DNA of 64,000 nucleotides from NCBI GenBank assembly GCA_021399435.1, contig JAJTUP010000073.1, positions 230,526 to 294,525 on the forward strand, read 5' to 3'. Source of the DNA: Diaporthe sp. PMI_573. Lineage: Eukaryota > Ascomycota > Sordariomycetes > Diaporthales > Diaporthaceae. The translations under genes were made by a program, and so were the position numbers. How positions within the stretch are numbered: position 1 is the stretch's first letter; each line of letters begins with the position of its first letter. This document shows, piece after piece, positions 1 through 9,135 of this stretch. The notes below the pieces were generated by a model. That model did no database searches. It had not been told where the DNA came from and saw only the letters and a program-made list of their open reading frames with translations.

Positions 1-2
1 TC

Positions 3-278
3 GCAAAGGCCTATGGCGCCCTTACTTGGAAGTCTGCAGAACTGGTGGCGCACTTGGCCAAACAAGGGGGCCATACAGGGTGTCCTACTGTTGTTCCACA
101 GAAACGACGCCTTGAGGCACCCCGGCAAGTGGCGCACTTGGCCAAACAAGGGAACCAAGTTGGGTGTCCAACTGTTATTCCACAGAAACGACGCCTTGAT
201 ACCGGGCGTCCTGCTGTTATACCACAGAAACGACGCCTTGAGCCCCCCCGGCAAGTAAGCGCTCCATGGATAAGTTAA
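3..278 (+). CDS. 3' part of an unrecognised ORF with in-frame repeats, cut by the left edge
   Basis: The frame is open from the window edge to a TAA at 276-278. The translation carries a duplicated block (VAHLAKQG ... PQKRRL ... PRQ), followed by a third, shorter copy of the PQKRRL part, so the repeat is maintained in frame. The final PRQ codons are followed by GTAAGC, which would be a good splice donor, so the real end may lie in a later exon. A short open frame at about 380-499 (reading VDENEDIEICPATAVEI) could be part of the same or another gene, but I cannot connect them. The family is not recognised, and the ORF may equally be a fragment. Confidence 0.35.
   Translation, partial: AKAYGALTWKSAELVAHLAKQGGHTGCPTVVPQKRRLEAPRQVAHLAKQGNQVGCPTVIPQKRRLDTGRPAVIPQKRRLEPPRQVSAPWIS
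45..255 (+). repeat. 84-bp tandem repeat (two copies plus a partial third)
   Basis: GTGGCGCACTTGGCCAAACA begins at 45 and again at 129. The end motif CACAGAAACGACGCCTTGA occurs at about 97, 181 and 222. The period is 84 bp, exactly 28 codons, so length changes keep the frame of the overlapping ORF. Confidence 0.8.
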
Positions 279-495
279 TAAACTTCAGTGTTGGACTTTG
301 ACTCGCTGCCATATACATGTAGTTAGCAGAAGCAATATACACGTTGGCACAAGTAATTTCGAAGGATTCTATCTAACTTGTGGACGAAAATGAGGACATC
401 GAGATCTGTCCAGCAACGGCGGTGGAGATTGATAAGGCGCGAACGGAGCGGTGGATCGATGCAGGTCGTAAACGCGAGAATCTACTCATTCATTC

Positions 496-1662
496 TTAGA
501 GCGGTCGCACCAATACAATAGCTAAGATTAACCTGGGCTTCACGACCGTGACGACCTTCGTGCCGTGGCTCGCCACCGCCAACTCGATAGGCGTTGGGAG
601 CGTCGTCCGCCTCTTCCTGCAAATCAGATTCGACTTTCCATGATCACCAACCTGGTCCCGTTGATAGCCAAGGTCCCCATTTACCGTAGACCCGTCCACG
701 AGCATCTCGGCCACGACCACGTCGGGCTTTTTCATCTCGTGGATGTCGGCGTCGTTGACTTGGGGACGTCGATGACGATATAGTCCGCCGACCTGATCTT
801 GGTATAGAAACGTGCAGTTGATAACGCTCCCGAGCCCAAGCATGGCCTTCATCGAGTCGATACTCACCAAGCTGGTGAAGGAGGTCAAGATGTTCGAGTT
901 CGAGTTCGAGGGGCACATGTCGTAATGATGCCTCAGGGCATGAAGGTCAATCTTGGGTGGAAGAGCCGCCACCTTACCATGATACTCGGTGATCAAATCG
1001 TATGGCATGAAAACGCGGATCCGGCGTGTGTCTGGGTCGATGGATAGGATTCTTGCATCGAAGGAGTAGTGAATATGAGCAGCAAGAAGGAGTCCATTGG
1101 ACATATGCCAGGTCTGCATCCATGCGTCTCTGAGTACGCCAATGTCGTCGAGAGCAGCAACCCCTTGGTTCTTGTCAGGATACACGTTCCAGTGTACCTG
1201 GGGAACGATGTGAGCAGCCTGAACACCTGGGCCAATACAGTCCCCAGCCCACCAAGCGCTGCCTTTGCCAGTAACGGCACATCGCGAATTCCCTGCACTG
1301 ATGACGTTCTGTCGGAACTCGCTTATTGTTTGTGCTGCCTCCTCCTTAGGTATGATTGTTTCTGGAAACCCATCATCATCTCCTATTTCCTCGCTACCCT
1401 TAGTCGGCGAGGCGCTTCGGCTGGGAGATGAAGAGGCAGTACGCAGGCGCTTTTTCCCTCGAATGGGTACAGTCTTGATGAAAGGATCATCATAAGCCTT
1501 CCCTATCGGTAGATAACGGGGGTCATTTCGTCGCGGTGGTCGCCCTTGTAGACAGATACAGTTACCTAGAGGGAAGGTCAGTAACAAACATCTACCCGCC
1601 ACAGCAAAATTTCTAGGCCAGACATACTTTCTGTGGAATGATTTCTCCGTGTGTCCTGGCAA
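496..1662 (-). CDS. HNH endonuclease-domain protein (HNH_2 type)
   Basis: A 388-codon ORF. Seen: a low-complexity Ser/acidic linker at about residues 75-98, then an HNH_2-like core. The core has a CAVTG motif near residue 128, AAHIVP near 149-154, NGLLL near 189 and HYSFD near 199. This is the order found in the fungal HNH nuclease family, where the His/Asn/His-type residues bind a metal and cleave DNA. The first 17 or so codons overlap the end of a hAT transposase fragment in another frame, so the annotated N-terminus is doubtful and the true start may be internal or in an upstream exon. The last 90 residues are not recognised. Such genes are common and of unknown role in Pezizomycotina, often near transposons. 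The domain call is firm; whether the gene is intact is uncertain. Confidence 0.7.
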   Translation of the reverse strand: MPGHTEKSFHRKYVWPRNFAVAGRCLLLTFPLGNCICLQGRPPRRNDPRYLPIGKAYDDPFIKTVPIRGKKRLRTASSSPSRSASPTKGSEEIGDDDGFPETIIPKEEAAQTISEFRQNVISAGNSRCAVTGKGSAWWAGDCIGPGVQAAHIVPQVHWNVYPDKNQGVAALDDIGVLRDAWMQTWHMSNGLLLAAHIHYSFDARILSIDPDTRRIRVFMPYDLITEYHGKVAALPPKIDLHALRHHYDMCPSNSNSNILTSFTSLVSIDSMKAMLGLGSVINCTFLYQDQVGGLYRHRRPQVNDADIHEMKKPDVVVAEMLVDGSTVNGDLGYQRDQVGDHGKSNLICRKRRTTLPTPIELAVASHGTKVVTVVKPRLILAIVLVRPL

Positions 1663-2345
1663 CTTGGATCATGAGATGGTTATCTCCGGAATGAGCTCCC
1701 CACACACGGCGCAGGGCAAGAAGTCGTGATTGGACTTGATAGGAGGCGTCGAGATAGTGAGCGTGGAGGCCAAGGAAAGCGTACCGGTTTGGAGAAGTCC
1801 ACATGTCAAAGCTAAAGCTAATCCTTGTGACTGCCTTCTCCAATTGACTCGATATTGCTCCCTTCTTTACCTCGAATAATTTCCGCATGGTATCACGCAC
1901 CGACTGCCGGCTCCACGGCACCTCTTTTGCCAATGACGCATCGTGTAAGTCGAGCATTCGTCGCAAGTACGGATTCGACGGCGCCGTGAAAGGAAGATTG
2001 GCAGTGACGATCCAGCCGACCGTCAGCTCCTTCGCTTTATTAACATTGGATCTCGCAGTAGGAAGCTCCAGGCAGCGCCGTTTCGAAGGGGGGCGAATGT
2101 CAGCGCGAGACGAATCTTCGTCTGCATTGCCGTCCGCCTCAGTGATCATATGGGACCTATATCCAGTAAGACGCCGAAAGGAATAAATGCCGGGCTCATA
2201 CGGATGCCATATACCTTCGGAGATGCTCAATTGGCGACGTGGTGTTTGTCGCGACGAACAACGAGCTCTTCCCGCGTTCATCACGTTTCGAGCAAAGCCA
2301 GTAGGTCTGCAACGTCCGCAAATCAGGGCTGACTTCCGTGAGGAA
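1660..2345 (-). pseudogene. hAT transposase fragment (central part)
   Basis: A long open frame (1613-2638) contains a recognisable hAT segment. It has a GWIV..NLPF stretch followed by SFDMWTSPN, LGLHAHYLD and GAHSGDN, the usual start of the hAT RNase-H-like catalytic core with its first Asp in the FDMW motif. The rest of the core, the DxxxTRW region and the C-terminal dimerisation domain are missing, because the sequence runs directly into the HNH gene at 1660. The N-terminal 150 codons in the same frame are Ser/Arg-rich and look out of frame, so a frameshift probably lies near 2345. It is a dead fragment. Confidence 0.75.
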
Positions 2346-2708
2346 GAATCCATGGGCTTGAATTCAGCTCCGCCGGCCTTTGCGATTCTTGTTGGCAATA
2401 TACCCCTCTGGTATATACCTCTTGCAGCCGATCTGGATCGTTGGGAGGTCAGCAAGAGTCGTTCTCCCAGGTTCAGCCTTGATGGACGCAGCATCAAGCA
2501 CGGGGAGCACAACCGCATGGAGCGCCGCATGGAGCTCGGGACCGCACTACAGGCCAACCTGGGCCCGTTCCGGTACTGGATCCAGGAGACTAAGCGCGAG
2601 AAGATCCCGCTCGAGGAGGTCCGCGAGGCCCTCGCCACCCTCCAGCGCGGCCAGCTGCCCGAGCTCCTGCGCCGCTTCTCGACTGCTGCGCGGGCATTCC
2701 CTAACTAG
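2187..2708 (+). CDS. Unrecognised ORF with a coding-like C-terminal part
   Basis: The last 65 or so codons (about 2510-2708) read as an amphipathic, charged helix-rich sequence (RYWIQETKREKIPLEEV, then LRRFSTAARAF). They lie in a GC-rich block with strong third-position bias, which looks like genuine coding sequence. The N-terminal half overlaps the antisense of the hAT fragment and is probably not coding. The most likely reading is the terminal exon of a host gene whose upstream exons were lost to the hAT sequence. The function is unknown. Confidence 0.25.
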   Translation: MPGSYGCHIPSEMLNWRRGVCRDEQRALPAFITFRAKPVGLQRPQIRADFREEESMGLNSAPPAFAILVGNIPLWYIPLAADLDRWEVSKSRSPRFSLDGRSIKHGEHNRMERRMELGTALQANLGPFRYWIQETKREKIPLEEVREALATLQRGQLPELLRRFSTAARAFPN

Positions 2709-2709
2709 A

Positions 2710-3490
2710 GAGGGACAAGAGGGGTTCGTGACGGATGGATGGCTCTCGTCCGGTTTAGCCAGGCGTATGGCTGAATGGAGCCGTGTTTGTGGTGGATTTG
2801 AGTGTCGGATGGCTGTGTAAAAGTCGTGGACTTGTGATGAGAATGGGATTGAAGTGGACGGGGGAAACGGCCGTCTTTGAGGTCTTCGGGAGGGGACCAG
2901 TACGGACGACAGACAGAGGGTCGGACGATACATCGATCAACGCCAGCGCCTCGATTCTCATTCCTCATCCCCTGAGCTGCAACCATGGCTCCTTGTACGA
3001 AACTGGCGGTAGTCAAAAAACTCCCATTCTATCAGCGGCGAATCATCGATCACACCACGGCTACATCGATTCTCTGGGGCGCAAGCCCTCTTCTTGTGTC
3101 ATTATTGTCATACCTAGGTGCGACTGGCCGTCCGGGTGGCCCGCCCCAGCGTTTAATCGGACGCGTGCACCGCTCTTTCTATCTCAGCATACACCAACGA
3201 ACCCAGGCAACAGACAAGTGGAGTCAATGGCGAATGGTCGGATGTTTTAGGGCGTTCAGGTCTGGCTTGGGAATCACTTTGGTTGCGAGGGGGCGTTTTT
3301 ATGTGTTGATAGGCCTGCGGGAGAGATTCGTTGATTAAATGCGATACTTTTTGGTCATATTGGGAGTGCTCCGTCCCTTGTGTCTGGCACTCTTGTATGG
3401 ATCTAACTCATGCAGATTCTGGGGTTATCTTCTCACAGTGTGTCTGCTGACGTATGTGGAGTGGTCATTTTTAGTCTAGGAAGACGCCCA
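2710..3490. other. Region without recognisable genes
   Basis: Short open frames exist, the longest starting at an ATG at 2985 (117 codons, plus strand), but none has a recognisable motif. No repeat or RNA gene was seen. Confidence 0.5.
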
Positions 3491-3491
3491 G

Positions 3492-3935
3492 TCAGCGTAA
3501 TGCCGGTAGTATTCGGGTCCCCCGTTTCGTCTCCTTTGGGTCCTCGATCGGGACGGGCTGCACAGCGAAGCCTTCCCGTACCTCCACCGGCGGGTTATTA
3601 TCCCGCTTTGATTTGGTGATATGTAGAAGCTCGCACTTCTCTGGGGCAAAGAAGACCTTGTTCTCGTCTCCCCATTGAAGGATTAGCCGGGCATCCTCTG
3701 CCAGTAGGTCTGCGTTTTCCTCCAGGGTGCGACATTGTCTCGTCACAGAGAGATCATCCGCGTACCCAAACGCCAGCCCTGGGCGTAGGAGCAGCAGCTC
3801 CGCGAGGTAGAGCAAGTAGATGATTGGCGACCACGGTGAGCCCTGGGGCGTGCCACAGTCGACTTCCATAGGGCTAGTTACCACTCCGTCCAGTCGCACC
3901 TGTACCCTCCGGTCCGTGAGAAAGCTATCGATAAG
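3492..3935 (-). pseudogene. Tad-like LINE reverse transcriptase fragment
   Basis: The translation contains GTPQGSPWSPIIYLLYLAELL followed by FGYADDLSV, the palm-domain motifs of non-LTR reverse transcriptases (catalytic Asp pair in YADD). It then has LILQWGDENKVFFAPEKCEL, as in fungal Tad1-clade elements. The frame stays open upstream of the first ATG to about 3935 (LLIDSFLTDRRVQVRLDG). Only some 145 codons remain, so it is a truncated fragment. The missing 5' and 3' parts are not found nearby. A separate LINE ORF1 lies at the right end of the window. Confidence 0.85.
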
Positions 3936-3985
3936 AAGAAGATGTGAGGCAGGCTGACAAGTCCTACCAGTATCAAGTGCAAGGC

Positions 3986-4495
3986 TCAGACGAGATACTG
4001 CCAGATCCGGTGATAGAGGTAATATGGTCTCACCCTAAGACGCGCGATCAGGTGGTACACTTTGCAGGAGTTGGGGCGAAGGGTCAGGGCATGCTGGACC
4101 ATATACAGTTGCGATGGCCACCGTGTGTCATTATCACGTACGACTTTCAACGGCTTCTGGCCAAGGGGGGAGAGATCGGCGTTGTTCATTGTCGTACACT
4201 GATAGAACGTAGATCCCCGGATGGCTTGCCTGAGGCTCTTGTCTGCCTCTTCAGCCTTTGTAGATTCCCGCTGGATACGGGATAAGCAGTACCAAGCCAG
4301 TCTTACAAAAACTTGTACTTTCTTGGAAACTGACGCATCATAAAACGCCACCGCTCGAAAAAGTGTTTCTGCCGTGTCAACTTCACCGAGACGATATGCA
4401 AAAGCAGCGGCCTCGAGCTCGTCAGGCCGGGGGCCACCATTGCACTCGTTGCAACTAGGTCGGTCGGGCGGCACTTCTCTGGTCGGAGAGGACAA
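3986..4495 (-). pseudogene. hAT transposase relic (TRW region)
   Basis: The recognisable part is KVVRDNDTRWPSQLYMVQHALTLR at about 4060-4135 (minus strand), the conserved D-x-x-T-R-W block in the middle of hAT transposases. Upstream it reads ECNGGPRPDELEAAAFAYRL and other sequence I cannot place. No catalytic or dimerisation segment is present. It differs in sequence from the other hAT relics in the window, so it belongs to another family. Confidence 0.55.
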
Positions 4496-4499
4496 GTCA

Positions 4500-5320
4500 A
4501 CATCGAGGCTGAGTTCGTCAGAGCACTCAAAATTTGAGTAAGTGATGCTGTCAAATAGAGAAGACAGACCCCTGTAACACTTGTATTCTCTCGACTGTCA
4601 GAAGCCTGTGGATGAGCAAAAGATCTGATATTCTGGCCGCGGCGCGGAAGGATCAAGCAAGGCCATTGGAGGATGCTGTTTTGGATGATGTGATGGAATC
4701 GATATTCGAATGCCTCGAGGCTGAGGCCACACGCAGGGGTAGCCTAATGCCAGCTTCGCATCACCTTCCAGGCTCTCGTCGAGTTAGTTAAGGACGGGAT
4801 CAAGAACAAAAGATTAAGCATAGCTCCATCTCATAATATGCTGTGTCGCGACTGGGCAAAACGAGCCGGTCAATCAGTTAGTTCGCCGGATGCTTACTCA
4901 TTGACAGTTGCCATGGGCAACAATCCTATGTGTGGCAAGCTTCGTACACAGATAATTGATCAGATATGGCATTGTCTCGGCTCCCCATTGGCTATGGCAG
5001 GGGCTATAAAGCTGGGTGGGCCGACGTTGACTGCTCGTATATTCTCCCGTGACATGTGTCTCAACAGTGACTGTAATTGAATGAATATTCCAGCACAGAC
5101 CGACACTGTGCAAGGATGAAAGTGACTTACTCTCATTGCGCAACAGGAAGGCACCCAAGAAATGCATCCGCATTACTTGTGTTGAAGGTAGCCCTAGAAA
5201 TTCAGATCCCCTGCAGCCTGACTGTTACTCGTGACTTCGTTCACAACGGCTGTCGTCCTATCACAGCGACCAAACAACGACCTCAATTCACCGTTCCCCC
5301 ACCCAGTTCAGCCTGCGCCA
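4500..5320. other. Region without a clear gene
   Basis: Around 4620-4790 a plus-strand frame reads RSDILAAARKDQARP and VLDDVMESIFECLEAEA, which is coding-like but unrecognised. Nothing else is supported. Confidence 0.4.
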
Positions 5321-6450
5321 TGCCACCCAAAAAGCCAAAATTCGATTGCGACATCGAGCCTTACTTCCAGTTCCACAACAGGATCGCGTCGTTTCTCGAG
5401 TGGAACCTCGACTGGGAGGTCAGCGAAGACAAGCCGACGCCAGAGCGCCTCGCCGATATGGAGAATATTTGTGCGGAGGTTTCGCTGCTTTTTTGAGGGC
5501 GGGGAAATGCAGCCCCGCGTTGCGGATAGCTTGAACAAGCTCGTACAGGTCTTGGTCAGGGAGAGCTTTGTTAGCAAAGCATCTAAGGATGCATTGGACC
5601 GTCAAGCCGCCGTCGCAGTCTTTACCTCCGGCAAACCCTATTCCCTCTATGAAGAGCCTGAGACACTGAAACTATTCCAAATGCTAAATTCGGCATATAA
5701 ACCTCCAGATCGCAATCGAATTGCCTCATTCCTCGACCCTGTCTACCTGGACCATCAGCAACGTGTCAAGGCTCTTCTGGACGAGGCCCCGCATCTCAAC
5801 GTCATATTCGATGCCTCCGATGATATCTCAAGCAACCGAATTATCAATATATCCATTGAGATTCCTAGTTCAGTTGCATTTTACCGGACGACAATCGATA
5901 CCAAAGATCATGATCACACGGCATTGACGACCTTGAGCCTTATCAAGCCATCTCTTCTTGAAATATTCGGACACGATTTCTCGCGGCTGAATGCTATCTG
6001 TACAGATACATGTAGCACAATGAGAAAGCTTCATCGAGAAATGAAGGCGCTGCCAGAGTTCAGCCACTGCCTTTATATCTTGTGCGATTCTCACGGACTT
6101 CAATTGCTTATCAAGGACATTGTGGAGTCGAAGCGGTGGATGCCAATTCTTGGGAAGGCTACTTTTCTCATTGCCTTCTTTAAGAAAGCCAAATTGCAGT
6201 TGTCAAGGCTTCGCATTCATCAGCAGGAATGCTACGGGCAGCGCAAGGCGTTCATTACTGCTGCAATCACACGCTGGGGAACACAACTTGCTGCTATTAA
6301 GTCTGTGTTTGACAACAAAGACGCCCTTCGAGCTTTCGCACGCGATCCAGTTATTCTCAACGGAATGAAGCAGGTAATTGTCAAAGAGGAGGAACAAGTG
6401 GAAGTAGCAAGTCTGGGAGTTTTGGCGAAGAAACGAGCACGGAGCCGTTG
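5321..6450 (+). pseudogene. DUF659/hAT-like transposase, frameshifted and 3'-truncated
   Basis: The reading starts at ATG 5321 (MPPKKPKFDCDIEPYFQF) and is open to about 5490. There a run of six T's (5490-5495) precedes a shift into the frame that continues to 6586. Seen in the second frame: VIFDASDDISSNRIINISI, ITTL-type strands, FSRLNAICTDTCSTM, HCLYILCDSHGLQLLIKDI and ITAAITRWGTQ. This is the DUF659-type transposase core: FDA..D, a TD.C..M block, C..HGL.L..KD and a TRWGT motif. Homology fades after about 6420 and no dimerisation domain follows. The shift could be a sequencing error, but the missing C-terminus shows it is dead. Confidence 0.75.
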
Positions 6451-6603
6451 CACGGGGGTATGGACCTCTTGTACCCGCACAGCCAATTTTGGTGTGATCG
6501 GTACCTCATCCCCGACGAATACCAATGACACCAGACTGTATGTGCGTATATCATTCCACCGACGCCGTTTCGTAGTCACCAAATAGTACTTGGAAGCACG
6601 TGA

Positions 6604-6645
6604 TAAATGACGCGTCATAAACCTCGGGTTTATGACCGTCATTTA
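6604..6645. repeat. Near-perfect 20-bp foldback palindrome
   Basis: The left arm TAAATGACGCGTCATAAACC and the right arm (read in reverse complement, TAAATGACGGTCATAAACCC) are separated by two bases. It sits between the end of the DUF659 pseudogene and a MULE relic. A short direct repeat, GGTAATTTACCTC, follows twice at about 6670-6700. Confidence 0.75.
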
Positions 6646-6699
6646 CCTAACGTTAGGGGTTTTGGTAATTTACCTCCTGGTAATTTACCTCGAGGCATC

Positions 6700-7014
6700 C
6701 CTACAATCGACCTCTCGAGCGACGGGCTGAGCGATTGACTTCTCGGGCGACGAGCCGAGCAATCGACTTAGAAGTCGACTTCGTCGCTAAATAAGCGTAA
6801 TTGGGGCTAGTTGAGGGTGTTTTGCAATAGTTGGGCAATTGGTCGATTGGCAAATCGACGTAATTAGGTCGAATAGAGCGTATATAGTGCCCTCGAGCGT
6901 GTGGGAATAGCTTCATGGTGCACCATGAGAAGCGATGTAGTTACATTATTTATCTGTATGGCGAATAGGTGTGAACTTAAAATTGGCGCACATAGGGAAG
7001 CGTGATTAGTCATT
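6700..7014 (+). mobile_element. Relic of the 3' end of a MULE related to the element at 21.5 kb
   Basis: The segment matches the 3' non-coding end of the MULE at 21560-24570. Shared stretches include CTCTCGAGCGACGGGC, GACTTCGTCGCT, GTGGGAATAGCTTCAT-like and ATGGCGAATAGGTGTGAA, and finally ATTGGCGCACAT and GATTAGTCAT. It stops exactly where the terminal inverted repeat should begin (7014), so the TIR is missing. It also carries an internal duplication of the CTCGAGCGACGGGC block. It is an older, truncated copy. Confidence 0.8.
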
Positions 7015-7711
7015 CGAGGGCGTGCAGCCTCCAAATTTGGGCGTGCGAATCTCCGATCTCTTCATAATTGAAGCCACATATGGGACGTGTGCCTCAATGT
7101 TAAAGAACAACAAGCCCTGAACAATTCTGGAAACGCGCATATCCAGCGAGGAGCTTTTAGAGACCCACCGAATCGGCTCAAAGATTGTGTAGGAAACGTA
7201 AATTCAGCGAAGTAGCAGGGGCAAGTGATGTTGAGGAACCTGTGTAGGTTGAGAATGATATAGCTGCACGATTCTAAAGAAGTGAATAGAGATTTTCATC
7301 GGGGATGTATGAATATAAATATTCGGAACCTACTTAGGTGATAAATAGACTGCAAATATAAATCCAGAGTTTTGCTCCTTATAAGTTTTTAATAATATAC
7401 TAACGTGGTTCATCACATAGTGGTTTTTATCAGATAGTGGCGGATTTTTAGCAAGTCTACCAACTTTAGCCAACCCCAGCACCCACCCAGGGCGAAAAGA
7501 TCAATACAAGCTGGCGCGTATTGGTGCCAAATGCTTCTAATTGCTTATTTTCAATTGAGTTTATTAGTTTAGAGGGGTTGGTGTGGCTGCAGGCCGGTTT
7601 TAAATATTAAACTTTTGGTGGAAGGGTCTGTTTTTGGTGCAGATCGCGTCCCAGTTTTTCGCGTCAATCTCGCATCATTCCACCTACTTACTCTGTTAAC
7701 TCCTGTATTTA
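7015..7711. other. AT-rich region without recognisable genes
   Basis: AT-rich non-coding sequence (about 7250-7450 is the most extreme part). The last bases (TGTATTTAG at 7703-7711) could be a splice acceptor for the NLR fragment that follows. Nothing else was seen. Confidence 0.4.
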
Positions 7712-8575
7712 GATAAGGCTGCAGTCGAAGTAGCTAAAAGACTCGATGGGCTCCCACTTGCACTTTCAACCGCTGGCGCTTATTTGTGTGAGGTCCCGAC
7801 GACCTGGACGAAGTACCTCGAGCTTTACCAGGAATCGTGGGTACGGTTACAGCAGGCGACCCCACAGCTTCCGGCATACGAGTATGCTATGTACTCAACC
7901 TGGAACATCTCATTTACGCACATTGAAGAACAAGACTCCACGGCCGCCAAACTGCTTACATTATGGGTGTATTTCGATAAGGACGATCTATGGTACGAGC
8001 TGTTACACCAAAGAAACCCTGACATCCCGGAATGGCTGCAAGATGTTACTGAGGACCAAATCACTTTTGAGCAGTCTATGCGAGTGCTCTGCCAGCACGG
8101 ATTGGTAGATGCTGATCCAGCAACACGAGAATGCGGAACGCAATCGCTCGGGTACAGCGTGCATGGGTGTGTGCATTCGTGGATACAACACGTACTCAAT
8201 CCCCTACCCAACCTACAACTGGCGAGAACAGCTATACTATGTATAGCTAAGCACGTACCTGACAAGACAGAACCCGAGTTCTGGTGGGTGCAACGACGTC
8301 TGCTCCAACATACAGATCATAGTCTACGACTGGTTGAAAACAAGGATAATATGGAGGATGAAGCATGGATTTTTGAGAGTTTGGCCAATCTCTACTACGA
8401 CCAAGGCCGCTTAGGCGAGGCGGAGGCCATGTACCAACGGGCGCTCCAAGGGTACGAGAAAGCCCTAGGAGATAATTCGGTGAAAACATATCCTCCTGCG
8501 CTGAATACCCTAGAGAACATCGGGAACCTATCATGCTTTTTATGTGCTTGTGGGCATACAGTACAGTACAAGTAG
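7712..8575 (+). pseudogene. 3' fragment of an NB-ARC/TPR STAND (NLR-like) gene
   Basis: The frame opens at 7712 with AAVEVAKRLDGLPLALSTAG, the GLPLAL motif of the NB-ARC domain. It continues through the winged-helix-like region (YAMYSTWNISFTHIEEQD, LLTLWVYFDKDDLWYELL) to a first TPR unit (LANLYYDQGRLGEAEAMYQRAL) of kinesin-light-chain type. A second TPR begins (ALNTLENIGNLS) and homology then stops at about 8535. The P-loop, Walker B and effector domain are absent upstream, and most TPRs are absent downstream. Full fungal NLRs of this class carry them and act in nonself recognition. It is a non-functional remnant, although the remaining 280 codons are open without stops. Confidence 0.8.
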
Positions 8576-9135
8576 ATAATGTATGAGAAGTAATTGTATA
8601 CAGTCAAGAGCATAAGTAGCTTCCGCTTTTGCAACATTTGTCGGATTTCTAAAAGTGTCCCACCTAGTGCCATTTTGCTTGATTTACACACTGTACACAC
8701 CAACGACCAAGGTTGAGTGACTTAGAGTTGTATTTTATGATCAACGATTAGCATTGCCCCGCAGTTGTAAACGCGTACCTCGTTAAAGGTAACCCGGCAA
8801 ATCACTCGCACTGTAGCTGCGGGACAAATATCATTGGCCAGGGGTGCTGTACTTGCTCACGCCTTAGAGTACACGCAAAAGTTGGTCATCACCGGTACTT
8901 TTGCTTGTAAGTCGGCTTCCGTCTTAGACATTTCTGAAAGACTGGGACCTTGCTAAGTAGATCGATGTAACTCTAAGTCTTCTCTAAAGTCGGACAAATG
9001 AGCTGTCGAGTTCTGAGAGGAAGGGATATATGCTCAAAACTGTAGTAGATTAAATATAAGACAAAGAAAATTGAAACTAGCTACATTGTCCTGTTCAACC
9101 GGTTGGACGATGGGTGATGCCCCTGACATATACTA
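8576..9135. other. Intergenic, nothing recognised
   Basis: No coding frame, repeat or element end was recognised between the NLR fragment and the stop codon of the SAP-like gene. Confidence 0.4.

Noticed and set aside
6640..6660. TAACGTTAGGGG as telomeric sequence
   Set aside because: A single imperfect unit next to transposon relics; no array.
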